From Selaginella tamariscina (taxonomy: Eukaryota; Streptophyta; Lycopodiopsida; Selaginellales; Selaginellaceae): DNA of 64,000 bases. Below, in pieces: positions 1 through 10,778 of this stretch. Position numbers and translations under genes: made by a program. The DNA is taken from the NCBI GenBank assembly GCA_003024785.1, contig PUQB01000054.1, positions 529,291 through 593,290 of the forward strand. Reading direction: 5' to 3'. The notes below the pieces were generated by a model. The model was not told where the DNA came from. It did no database searches and was given only the letters and a program-made list of their open reading frames with translations. Numbering within the stretch: the stretch's first letter is position 1; each line of letters begins with the position of its first letter.

Positions 1-208
1 GCGCTTATACTACGATTAATGTCAATCGCAAACTCAAACAAAATATTCATTTGACAACTTGTACCTTACGGCATATTCTGGTGCCCATGCATATTCTGCT
101 TTGCTTGAAGCATATTCCGATTACTATGTACCCACATTTTGTTCTCTCTGGTTGAGGTATCAAAATTCAACACAAGGTACAACAGTGTAATAATTTCTGT
201 TAGAAAGA

Positions 209-848
209 ATGGATGTATCAATTCTCATGGAGCACACTTCATTTATCCTCTGTACGGTAGTTATCACCACAATCACAGCTATTTATGTGTTTAAGCACTT
301 CTTCATCTATGGCTACAACAGGCACCCATTTCTTTACCCCTTCTTTGGATGCCTTTTCGATATGCTTCAAAAATAAGGACAGGTTCCTCGACTGGGCAAC
401 CGACAATCTTCGCAAATCCCCAAATAACACAGTTAAGCTCTTCAGGCCTGGAGAAACAGCGTACGCCCACACTGCATACCCACCAAATGTGGAGCATATC
501 TGAAGAATAAGTTCGAGGTATATGCCAAAGGTGAGTATTTCAAAGATGGTTTAGCTGATCTCCTAGGGGGTGGTATCTTCAATGTAGACGACGGTTTATG
601 GAAGATTCAACGCAAGATTGCAAGTTATGAGTTCACTACTCGATCCCTTCGTGACTATCTCATGGAGACATTAGAGCAGGAAACTCAAGAGCGGCTCCTT
701 CCCACTCTACACTCCTTAAGTGGTACCGTGGTCGACTTGCAAGACATCTTCATGAGGTTTGCATTCGATAACATATGTAAGCTGGCATTTGGACTGGACA
801 TGGCAGCACTAGACACAAACCTCCCAGAGATCAAGTTCATGAAAGTAT
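209..848 (+). pseudogene. 5' fragment of CYP86-clan cytochrome P450 (copy I)
   Basis: This is the N-terminal ~210 residues of the same P450 found complete at 33,650-35,199. The N-terminal membrane anchor (hydrophobic run after the first 10 residues) and the block up to PEIKFMKV are nearly identical to the second copy. One extra A lies in the A-run near 370 and one base is missing near 500, so the frame is broken twice. It is intact at two positions (near 547 and 595) where the second copy lacks a base. The fragment stops abruptly at about 848 and continues into AT-rich DNA. The next P450 bases reappear at 15,628. It has no I-helix or heme-binding region, so it cannot encode a working enzyme. 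Confidence 0.85.
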
Positions 849-1342
849 ATTAAAATGGGCATGGCTATAGTCCCATTTCCTAATAATTAGCAATTTTAGC
901 TATTTAATTAGCATTTTCTAATATTAAAGGAATATTCTTTAGAATATATGTTTGAAAAGAGAATATTCTTTAGAATATTCTATTTTGTATTCTACCCTTT
1001 AATAAATTATAGCATTCATTGAACAAAAATTAATAACATTATAAAAGTAGAAGTATTAAATTATATAATATATTGCCTAATATAACAATTAAGGAAGAGC
1101 ATAAGAGGTACATTATATAAATATTGATGTTGTTATTAAAATATTAATATTTAAATATAACATTATTAATTAAAAATTTGTAGTAGTAATAATATATATA
1201 TAAAATCCTATAATAATATAGTCAATCTTCCATATCATTTTTTAAATTTATATAGTTAAGTATACAATTTGGTACTATTATTAAAGAGTTTATAATAATT
1301 ATGAATATTAAATATATGATATTTTATAATTTTGTAATTGCT
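849..1342. other. AT-rich left end of insert, no gene
   Basis: This stretch is strongly AT-rich and has no reading frame of note. It contains the left inverted motif TAAAATGGGCATG (851-863) and paired GAATATTC motifs around 930-980 that resemble those near 15,420-15,460 at the other end. Confidence 0.6.
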
Positions 1343-4300
1343 TTAAGCTTCAGAAAACATACATTCCCTTGCAGTTTTGTTAATCGTGACTTTATCAACG
1401 CTTCTTGACATCCACCCATATCGAATGGATTTAACATTTATAAAACATGCTGGGTCTTTTTGATTGGGAGACCATGTTTTCTCTAGGCATCCATTATATC
1501 TTTCGCTCTCCTTCTCGTGTCGCCTTTTTTGTGGTTTGAACCATGCAACCTTAACAATACTATTTTTTGTGATTACTTCAGGTGTGTCGATAATTTGACC
1601 CATCCAAATAGGCTGATTATATGACGCATCTGGAGTAATGAGAACCATCATTAGTTTTTGAAGATCCTGGCAACAATCAAAGTATGCTTTAGGTTTTTGG
1701 TTCCTTTGTCCAACAAAGTGTGGGGTTTGCACTTCCACATCACTACTGGCTTCTATGTCGTCTATGCTCAGTGATGTCATTTCAATCTCCTCTCGCCACC
1801 TTGTTTTAGGCCAGAAAGGGTGTTGCAATTCTGTACTTGTGACAGTAGGCCCTTCCAACTCTCGAACAACAGTCTCCCAATAGTCGACCACATGCTTATA
1901 TAGTTCTGAGTAACCAGTTGCCTTATCAGAATTCTTTGGCATCGATTTTTGAACCCATGCCACATATTTTTTGATGCCATCAATAATAACCTCTTGTTCC
2001 TTGAGCTGGGCACTCAATGGAATAGGGTCTGGTTGTCCTTCTGGGAGAAGTGGCTTTCCATCCTCTCCACTTTTGAAGAGCATTAAGCCCTCTTTCGGTA
2101 ACCACTCCTGCTCTGATGGCCGTAACTTGTACTGCATAATAGGTATACCATCTCGTATGGAGAAAAAGAATTGTAGCGGCACAAGGTGACCAACTAAAGA
2201 ATCACTCCCTTCTTTTATATACTCCTTGAGAAATTTTTTGAAGTCTGGCACCTCAGTCACAAGCAAAGCACAACTTTTTTTGGAGATGCAATTTTCAAAA
2301 AGATTCATCATATGCGGTAAGGTAAGTGCACTTGTCCTTTTTGTAGAGTTGGAGACCTTGCTGAAGAACGCATCAATATCTTCATGAGTGTGACCAACCA
2401 TAAGGAAACTGAGCGTGATTGTTTCAAACACACCTTTGGCAACAAGCATTGACAAGTATGCTAGCACATATCTAGAAAATAAAAGTAAGTATGAGCTTGA
2501 GAAACCCTTAAGTAAAATGATTTACCTATTTTTGTTCTCGCCTGCACAATTATCCATCTGTAAAAGCAAATGACGAGGAAGCTTATTTGATGTTGAGGAC
2601 ACATGTACACTATTTGAGCTAGATCCCTCCACTGAACCAGAACTCTCAACAGGGCCATCTATTTTTTGTGCAGGCTGTTGACAATGCCTCTCATATTCCC
2701 AAGTAGCCTCAAGTGCAGACGTGTTCATGAGAGCATTATGTAAAGGTTGAAGGTGTTGTTTCTTCACTTTGAGATCACTGATAGGACTTGTCTGTGAGTG
2801 GGCTTCAAGGTTTCTGAAACACATGGCTAACGACCCAATAGTGAAATTGGAGTCGCTAGACCAATGTGGAAGTGAAAAGTGTCCATATGACTCACAACCG
2901 TGTCCATGTGTTAGCACACCTGTCAATGAAATCGGAAGTTTCATGACATTTCCAAGGCACTTTGGTGTTGCAAAGAGCTTTGGAATGCTGGTCTTTGAAT
3001 GATCCATCTTGTCATGGATCAAGCACAGGTACTCTGATGGGCGTGACACAGAAAGCATGCGGTGTGCATAGTACTGAGACCGGCAAGTTTGTTGTGCAAT
3101 CATGTGGGCCTCCATCTTCTTTTGAATGGTAGTGATCTCCACCAAGGTTTTTGCACAAGCCTCTGCAGCCTTCAATGATGTACAAGTGTCACACTTGAAA
3201 AGCTAGAGTGTTTTGCAATCTCCACATCCTTAAAATGAGTATTCCATATGTTGTTGAAGGTACCAGTGCAGATTGCTTGGAGCCCCATCAAACTGAGGCA
3301 CTTGTTCACATGTTCACACAGCTTTCAATTGAGTGTAGATTGAAGGCAAAACCTTGAGATTTTCCCTGACCCCTGCATTTGTGGTTCGGCATTTGTGAGG
3401 CATCCTGTCTGCATTTGCTTCCACAAAAGCCTTGAGTATCTCTATGGCTGCCATGATGTGAGAGCGGGTTTTGACCAAGCGAGTGTTCCCATGAACTGAG
3501 GTTCGCGCTCCATCTAGCCACTCATCCCTCCGACGGTAGAACGTGGTCTTTGGGATCCCGTATATACTGTACCAAGCTTTGAAGCAGATGGCCACCTTAT
3601 TAAATACCATGGATGTACTCTGATAACCTGTGTCCGAGGCCATTCCATCAATACACCCAGTTAGTGCAGCATATACAAACTCATGCCTTTGCTTTTGGGT
3701 GAGCATACGAAAGACATGTCTACATTGGGTAATTTCATTCCGGTCTGCCATCTGACAACACTTCTTCTTGCAACAGTCAATCGTGGAAATGCTCGTAACA
3801 CTTTCGGAAGATGTAGGATCCATCTTTACCCTCTTGCTGAAACTTGCAGGGGAAGATCTACAACCCATGAATCGCCTTTTTCTTACAATAGGACCAATGC
3901 AAGGAACCTCTTCAAATATGAGTTGTTCTTCCGGGTTGTTATTATTGAAATCCAACCCAGAATATGTTGAACCATCTTGCCGTCTTAATTCAGATGTTCG
4001 CCACCTCACGAGGGATCCAGGATACAATGTGCCATTAGGTGAAACCTCTGTCACAACTACACCCACGAAGTCGGACCCTAGTTTCTCTTCTGACACTGCT
4101 TCCATTGGATTTATAGCTGTGATGATGCCTCTTCCGACTTCAATCTCACGAAGAAAGAGAATCACCTCATCCATCACAGCAGGCAAGCCATCATCTGGTA
4201 AACTCGTGCTACTATTTGTTTGTGACTCTGCATATTCTGTGTCAGCCTTGACTTCATCCAAATTCCACAATACAGGAGAACCCTCCTCAAATTCCATTCC

Positions 4301-4474
4301 CAGAACCTCAACATGCTTGTAAATGGTGTTCACCCATACGTACACACAAGATCCTTGGGCAATATTGTGACATGATGCATTATTATCTCGAACTTCCACA
4401 GTTCCAGTGCCAACTATCTCGTTGTTCCGAAGAAGACATACTTTATCTCCAGTATTAAACATATTGTCCTGCAC
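1343..4474 (-). CDS. DUF7869-like transposase-type protein, two frameshifts
   Basis: The gene reads leftward from an ATG at 4,474. The first ~386 codons hold two small beta-rich-looking segments, a Lys/Arg patch, a Cys-rich cluster (CCKKKCC) and a helix-rich region with FYRRRDEWLDG. After a frame change near 3,310 and another near 3,195 comes a Cys pair (KCDTC). Next is a long linker, then LLLQMDNCAGENKNR. A 54-nt GT-AG intron (2,525-2,472) joins this to YVLAYLSML, followed by VGHTHEDIDAFFS. The MDN and HTHEDID blocks are the signature of the DUF7869 family, common in bryophyte and some animal genomes and thought to be an RNase-H-like, transposon-derived nuclease (family knowledge, moderately sure). 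The 374-codon last exon is fully open and the intron is intact. This suggests recent activity or assembly errors rather than old decay. It is probably the recombinase of the surrounding element. Confidence 0.7.
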
Positions 4475-4616
4475 ATAAATAATTGTATTATTTATGATAT
4501 CTGTTTATGCAATATTTCTAAGAAATCTGAATTACGGTTACTTAATAATATGCATATGCAATAATACATAATTATGTTTAGAGATAATATCTCATGTTTG
4601 ATTAATACAACTGATG
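4475..4616. promoter_or_regulatory. upstream region of DUF7869-like gene
   Basis: This short AT-rich stretch lies between the leftward gene and the palindrome array. No clear TATA box stands out. It would have to hold the promoter unless transcription begins within the array. Confidence 0.25.
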
Positions 4617-5258
4617 GGCGGGATTAATCCCGCCCACGAATCCCTCCGACGAGGAACGGTCGGCGGGATTAATCCCGCCGCCGACTCAACCCCTTCGGAG
4701 AGAGTCGGCGGGATTAATCCCGCCTTGGACTCCCTCCGACAAGGAAGAGCCGGCGGGATTAATCCCGCCGCCTCTTCTCCTCGGGGGAGTCGGCGGGATT
4801 AATCCCGCCGGACTCCCCCGAGGAGGAAGAGGCGGCGGGATTAATCCCGCCGGCTCTTCCTTGTCGGAGGGAGTCCAAGGCGGGATTAATCCCGCCCACA
4901 ATTCTTACGACGGGGAATGGGTGGCGGGATTAAACCCGCACATAACTCTCTCCAAAACTATGATTTCAAAGAGATCTCGGGATAAATCCTGTCCCCAAAT
5001 CCTTAAAACAGGGATGTGGTGGCGAGATTAATCCCGCCACCCCTTCCCTGCCTCCTAAAATGGTTGGCGGGATTAATCCCGCCGACAACTCTTTCTAATA
5101 AATTCTGGTAACTCTTCATCAGTTGAGAAGGTTATCGGCGGGATTAATCCCGCCACTCTTTTTCAGTGGCGGAGAAGCATTGCCCGAGAGATGGTGGCGG
5201 GATTAATCCCGCCACCTCTTCGAAGAGGCGAAAAAGAAATGGCCGGATTAATCCCGCC
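4617..5258. repeat. array 1 of 18-bp palindrome GGCGGGATTAATCCCGCC
   Basis: About twelve units occur. Perfect copies start at 4,617, 4,662, 4,707, 4,752, 4,792, 4,834, 4,879, 5,066, 5,137 and 5,196, with one- or two-base variants at 4,923, 5,021 and 5,241. The unit equals its own reverse complement. Spacers of about 22-75 bp are GC-rich and not conserved, except within the mirror-symmetric block 4,707-4,896. Apparent open frames here (repeated GGINPA) are translations of the repeat on either strand and are not genes. Confidence 0.95.
4707..4896. repeat. 190-bp nested palindrome inside array 1
   Basis: Five palindrome units are arranged symmetrically around the central unit at 4,792-4,809. 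The outer spacer 4,725-4,751 is the exact reverse complement of 4,852-4,878. The inner spacers (4,770-4,791 and 4,810-4,833) are reverse complements except for two extra G bases. The block could form a long hairpin or cruciform in which each arm carries its own smaller palindromes. Confidence 0.9.
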
Positions 5259-6840
5259 GCCCCGGTTAACCTAGAATATTAAGTTAAAAGGATATTTAAA
5301 CGGATAAATCCCTAACGGAATATATTATAATCCTAATGCATTCCTAAACCCCTAAATTGTAATTTTAAGAGAGAATGTAAGAGAGTGAATCTTTATAAGT
5401 ATTTTTAAATTTGTTTATAATACTTACTTGTAAACAGCACTGAAGGCGCCGTGCTTTCCTATAAAGAATAGCACCCAATTTAATCTCGCTCCTGAGATGA
5501 TCACTATGAAGAAAAAAGAAGATCTAAAGAGTGAAAAATACAGAAATGAAGAAACCCTTGCCGGAGAAAGAACCAGATCTGAATTTGAGTGGGAAATTAA
5601 ATGCATTTTCAAATTTACATGTCAGACCGACAATACATATGTCAGAAATTCAAATTTTTTAAAAAGAACAGAAAATAAAATTTAAGATGAGTTGACACAA
5701 ATATCCGACACTCTGACATATATACTCTCCAGTTCCAATGAGTATTTTAAAATTGCATTTAATGTTATTCAAGTGATTCAAGCTGTTTAATATTACGAAA
5801 TTTTAGACTATATTCTACATTCTTAGTATTCAAGTATATTTATATTATATATATATATATAAATATATACTTATACAATAAATAAATTGATATATTATTA
5901 TGTATCATTTAAAATATATTCATAGTCTGTTTATTATTATTATTTTCTTAATTACTCGAGTATTTAGTTTTCATTTCCTAGTATCAATGGGATATTCTTT
6001 ATTATTTTATTAATATTTGAAGAATATTCTAATATTAAACCTGATTATCATAATTAAATTAGTCTTGTTCTTAATTATTGCAGTAATTATTCTACATTTG
6101 TATATATTAATGGGATTTTCTCAATTAATTTGTTATTATTTCAAGAATATTCATGTGTTAAACCTTATTAAATATTAAATTAATATATATTAAACTATAT
6201 ATGACTATAATTAGATAAAATGATGTATTATTATGTATATTTAAAATATTTCATAGTTGTATATTAATATCATTTCCTTAATTACTTGAGTAATTAATCT
6301 TCTTTATATTAATGGGATATTCTTTATTATTTTCTTATTATTCCAAGAATATTCCAATATTAAACATGATTATGATAATTAATTTAGTTAATTATTTGAG
6401 TACTTAATTTACATTTGTATATATTAATGGGATTTTCTCAATTAATTTCTTATTATTTCAAGAATATTTCAATGTTAAACCTTTTTATCAATATTAAATT
6501 AATATATATTATTAAAACTATATATGGCTATATATTAGATAAAATCATATATTATTATGTATAATTTAAAATATGTTCATAGTGTGTTTATTAATATTAT
6601 TTTCTTAATTATTCGATGTTTGTTTTGCACACATATATAAACACAATCATAAATTTACACACGCATTACAAGAACTTACAAAAACACATATGCACACACA
6701 TGCACAACCCTAAACCAAACTGAAGAAATATGTTGCTTCTTTATTGAAAACATCATGTTCAACGCATGTATGATATATGTACTCAATCTGTGTGTATGTA
6801 ACACATTGAATTTACATGTGTAATATTTATATTAAGCTTG
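5259..6840. repeat. AT-rich region with degenerate tandem repeats
   Basis: There is no convincing gene. From about 5,980 to 6,500 a loosely repeated unit of about 100-350 bp contains ATTAATGGGATATTCT and AAGAATATTC motifs four times. A tract of TATATA lies near 5,850. The weak open frames at 5,424-5,685 have no recognisable content. Confidence 0.6.
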
Positions 6841-6848
6841 TTGGGAGC

Positions 6849-7406
6849 AAACCCTAAACCCTAAACCCTAAACCCTGTGTATACATGTGTGTACAAAAAT
6901 AATTTTTCAACACTCTCTCTTCACACCATGCATGATCCATCCTAAACCCTAAACCCTAAACCCTAATATGTAACACAATGAATTTACTCATGTAATATGT
7001 ATGTATGTCTGTGTGTATACACGTGTATGTATATATGTGTACTTTCTGTCTTCTCTCATACATACACACCATGCATGATCCATGTTAATATGTACTGTGT
7101 CTCTTCTCTCAAACATACACACCATGCATGATCTATAATATGTACTCGGTCTCTCAATATTATGTACTAATATGTATGTATGTCTGTGTGTATAATACAC
7201 ACCATGCATGATCCATAATATGTACTGTCTCTCTTCTCTCATATACTATGTATGTATATCTGTGTATAATATGTGTAAGTATATATGTGTACTAATATAT
7301 GCAATGTGTACAAAAATAATTTTTCAACACTCTCTCTTCTCTCATACATACACACCATGCATGATCCATCCTAAATCCAAAACCCTAAACCCTAAACCCT
7401 AAACCC
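6849..7406. repeat. interstitial plant telomere-type (CCCTAAA)n tracts
   Basis: Three short tracts of the plant telomere unit lie at 6,849-6,876 (four perfect units), about 6,941-6,966 and about 7,378-7,406. Between them, blocks containing ACACACCATGCATGATCCAT and TATGTATGT are repeated several times. The telomeric tracts are thus part of a larger, irregular tandem structure. Confidence 0.85.
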
Positions 7407-7409
7407 ATG

Positions 7410-7779
7410 TAATATGTATGTATGTCTGTGTGTATACACGTGTGTATGTATATATTATGTGTATTAATATATGCAATGTGTATGTATGTATTGATACACA
7501 TGAAACTTTAACACTCTCATGGACACACACATGTTAAATCCCTGCATGATTTATATTTTTGGGGTGTATGTGATACACCCACGCACACGCACGCGCTAAT
7601 AATATAATGAAAGAATATTCGTTTAGGGCGAATCTATATTTTATTCTTTTTAGGGTTTAAGTATATTCTCAGAAGGAATATTCTATTAGGGTTAATATAT
7701 AATTTAATTCCTTTAGGGTTTAGGTATATTCTTAGGGTTTCAAGAGGCGGCGGCTGTGAAATCGGCGGCGGCGCTGTGC
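7410..7779. other. repeat-rich spacer, no gene
   Basis: This contains (TATG)n and CACGCA-type simple sequence, then several TTTAGGGTTTA(A/G)GTATATTC half-telomeric motifs (7,645-7,740) and a short GC-rich patch at 7,745-7,775. No coding signal is seen. Confidence 0.5.
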
Positions 7780-8099
7780 ACACAGGTGAGATCTGTGTGT
7801 GTGTGTATGTATGTATGTATATATGTATAGGAGTGTGCGTATAAATTTTATTTATTAGTTTTATCTCTCGCACACACACGCACACTCCTGTGTATGTATA
7901 TGTGTGTGTGGGTGTGTGTTTGTTTATCTGTATGATTTTATTTGTTTCGCTCACACACGCATACACACGATATACATATACACATATATATATATACCTA
8001 TATACATATATACATACATATATTATGTGTACCAGTATCTATAAAATTTTTTTTATTGATCTATCTCTCCCACACACACGCACACTGCTTTACACACAC

Positions 8100-8146
<47 letters not shown>

Positions 8147-8498
8147 CAATGCATATTAACAAATAGTATACAACACTAGTTTATATATATGCTTATATAT
8201 TCATATGGGTTATATATATACACACATATATATATGTGTGTGTTTATCTGTATAATTTTATTTATTTATTAGTTTTATCTCTCGCACACACACGCACACT
8301 CCTGTGTATGTATATGTGTGTGTGTGTGTTTGTTTATCTGTATGATTTTATTTGTTTCGCTCACACACGCATACACACAATATACATATACACATATATA
8401 TATACCTATATACATATATACATACATATATTATGTGTACCAGTATCTATATAATTTTTTTTATTGATCTATCTCTCCCACACACACGCACACTGCTT

Positions 8499-8546
<48 letters not shown>

Positions 8547-8887
8547 CAATGCATATTAACAAATAGTATACAACACTAGTTTATATATATGCTTATATAT
8601 TCACAGACTCTCTATATTTATATACACACATATATATGTGTGTTTATCTGTATAATTTTATTTATTTATTAGTTTTATCTTTCGCACACACATGCACACT
8701 CCTGTGTATATATATGTGTGTGTGTGTTTGTTTATCTGTATGATTTTATTTGTTTCGCTCACACGCATACACACGATATACATATACACACATATATATA
8801 CCTATGTACACACATATATTATGTGTACCAGTACTGTATAATTTTATTTATTTATTATCTATCTCTTGCACACACACGTACACTCCT

Positions 8888-8918
<31 letters not shown>

Positions 8919-8922
8919 ATAT

Positions 8923-8986
<64 letters not shown>

Positions 8987-9060
8987 CACATATATATATG
9001 TGTGTGTTTTATCTGTATAAGTTTTTTATTTATTAATTTTATCTCTCGCACACACGCTAA
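7780..9060. repeat. three tandem ~400-bp units of CA/TA microsatellite DNA
   Basis: The same block occurs three times, starting near 7,800, 8,236 and 8,640. Each has GTTTATCTGTAT(A/G)ATTTTATTT, then TCTCGCACACACACGCACACTC, CA-runs, TA-runs and ATTATGTGTACCAGTA. Pure TA tracts reach about 40 bp (8,116-8,143, 8,505-8,543 and 8,935-8,981). The many open frames here (His/Thr/Tyr/Ile-rich) come from simple sequence and are not genes. Confidence 0.9.
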
Positions 9061-9705
9061 GCCCCTCGAGCAGCGGGATTAATCCCGCCGCTATAGGTTT
9101 ATGGCCTCGGCAGCGGGATTAATCCCGCCGCTATATGGTTGGGGCCATGGCGGCGGGATTAATCCCGCCTCTAGGACAAACCGAAGAGCGGCGGGATTAA
9201 TCCCGCCGCTCACCCATGCCCTGCGCGGAATGCGGCAGGATTTATCTCGCCGGCAATGGCCTGTGTGAAGGCCCTAATGGACGGATTAATCCCGGCGGAT
9301 TCCGCGCAGGGCATTTACAGGGATGGGCGGCGGGATTAATCCCGCCGCTCATGAGGCTAACCGAAGAGCCTGCAAGAAAGATCCTGCATGGAAGGCTAAT
9401 CGAAGAGCCTGCATGACATGTCCTGCGCGTAAGGCGGCAGGATTAATCCCGCCGACTAGGGAATTCACGCAGGACATGAACGGCGGGATTAATCCCGCCC
9501 CACGCTCATGCCCTTCGCGGAGGGCGGCGGGATTAATCCCGCCGCTCAGGCACTTCCGCAGGATATAAGCGGCGGATTAATCCCGCCCCCACCCATCCCT
9601 GTTCAAAATGCCGCAACCAATATATATGTGTAAGCGCATGATTTACGAGAGGGCGGCGGATTAGTCTCTCCGAACCTTCATTGCCCAGTGGCGGGATTAA
9701 TCCCG

Positions 9706-9810
9706 CCACCCTTCTTTTTTACTCCATTGGTATGTTGAATCAATCCAACTAACTCTGTCTGAGACGGAGAAGGTTTACAAAATACCAATGGAGGGAACTA
9801 AGAAGGGTGG
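9706..9810. repeat. foldback unit with CTCCATTGGTAT arms (a)
   Basis: The arm CCACCCTTCTTTTTTACTCC followed by ATTGGTAT pairs with ATACCAAT followed by GGAGGGAACTAAGAAGGGTGG at the other end. The centre holds GTCTGAGACGGAGAAGG. It could be a small inverted-repeat element lodged in the array. A related copy lies at 10,149-10,253. Confidence 0.7.
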
Positions 9811-10148
9811 TGGGATTAATTTCACATCCCTTACATGGTGGGCGGGATTAATCCCGCCGGTACGCATGCCCTGCGCGGAAATCGGGCGGATTTCCCGCCG
9901 CCATTGGCCTGCCTGAAGGGCCTAGGCGGGGGATTAATCCCGCCGAGCCAATTCCCTGCGAATCGGCGGGATTTCCCGCCGCCATTGGCCTGCTGAAGTG
10001 CCTAGGCGGCGGATTAATCCCGCCCGATTCCGCGCAGGGAATTGGCGTCCGGCGGGATTAATCCCGCCGCATAGGGACCGAGTGAAGGCCCTGGGCGGCG
10101 GGATTAATCCCGCCGAGTCTTCAATGCCTGTTGGAGGAATGAATCCCG

Positions 10149-10253
10149 CCACCCTTCCTTTTTTCTCCATTGGTGAGTCGGACCAATCCCAAACGTTTCT
10201 GTCTGAGACGTAGAAGGTTTTCAACATACCAATGGAGAGAATGGGAAGGGTGG
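10149..10253. repeat. foldback unit with CTCCATTGGT arms (b)
   Basis: This is a second copy of the foldback at 9,706-9,810, with arms CCACCCTTCC...CTCCATTGGT and ACCAATGGAG...GGAAGGGTGG. It has the same central GTCTGAGACG word and the same downstream TTACATGGTGGGCG. Confidence 0.7.
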
Positions 10254-10592
10254 GGAAATTCATTTAACCATCCTTACATGGTGGGCGAGATTAATCCCGC
10301 CCCTTTCTGGAGTCACTGAAGGGGTGTGAGAAATAAATCCTGCCCAGTTCTCTCTGAGACCGAGAAGGGTGGCAAGATTAATTCCGCACTCCCGTTCAAG
10401 GCCTCCAGAAAGGTGGCGAGATTAATCCCGCCCACTCTTTCAGGAGGCATTGAAGGGGTGGCGAGATTAATCCCGCCGCACCTTCCATGTGAATATATAT
10501 GTGTATTAGTATATATAAGTTGCATATCTCATTTTATTTACTTTTATCATCTTATCATAATATTTCGAGTAAAAGCTAGGAATCTATGTAAA

Positions 10593-10678
10593 ACTGTCCA
10601 GAGCTCACATTTGTGGTGGTTCTAAAACGAAATGTTATCTTTCTTTTGCACTAACACAAATGTGAGCTTCGGACAGTT
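10593..10678. repeat. 24-bp inverted repeat, hairpin upstream of ParB-like gene
   Basis: Arm 10,593-10,616 (AACTGTCC...CACATTTGTG) pairs with 10,655-10,678 (CACAAATGTG...GGACAGTT). There are about two mismatches near the middle and a 38-nt loop. It could be the ends of a tiny inverted-repeat element, or a hairpin in the 5' leader of the downstream gene. The loop is shorter than many plant microRNA precursors, and nothing else supports a microRNA. Confidence 0.6.
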
Positions 10679-10778
10679 AATTACGTCTACTTCTCTCTGT
10701 GTATTATTTTTGTATATTCGGGTTTATACAAGTGTGTGTGCGTTTTTATATATTTATTCATAGTGTATTATTTTGCAG

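Larger units (their letters stand above)
9071..10478. repeat. array 2 of the 18-bp palindrome
   Basis: About twenty units of GGCGGGATTAATCCCGCC or close variants occur, for example near 9,072, 9,112, 9,150, 9,190, 9,328, 9,481, 9,527, 9,689, 9,840, 10,052, 10,096, 10,284 and 10,460. Spacers are more varied than in array 1. Some contain repeated GCGCAGGGCAT and GAAGGCCCT words and their reverse complements. The stretch 9,680-9,960 is repeated in altered form at 10,120-10,400, each time including a small foldback. The array ends about 300 bp before the ParB-like gene. Confidence 0.93.

Noticed and set aside
209..848. P450 copy I as a separate functional gene
   Set aside because: It lacks everything after residue ~210, including the heme ligand.
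4614..4901. Open frames translating to repeated GGINPA on both strands
   Set aside because: They are the palindrome read as protein. The same peptide appears on either strand, and there are no splice or start features.
4617..5258. CRISPR-like array (repeat plus unique spacers)
   Set aside because: The setting is eukaryotic with introns, units are perfect palindromes, spacer lengths are irregular and no cas gene is present.
7634..9082. His/Tyr/Thr/Ile-rich open frames of up to 110 codons
   Set aside because: These are translations of CA/TA microsatellites in several frames at once.
4617..10478. Palindrome units as E2F transcription-factor sites
   Set aside because: GGCGGGAT...ATCCCGCC lacks the TTT/AAA flank of the plant E2F consensus. 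The match is only partial, so no site was called.
10313..10625. Open frames next to array 2
   Set aside because: They consist of palindrome translation and AT-rich tail, without recognisable sequence.
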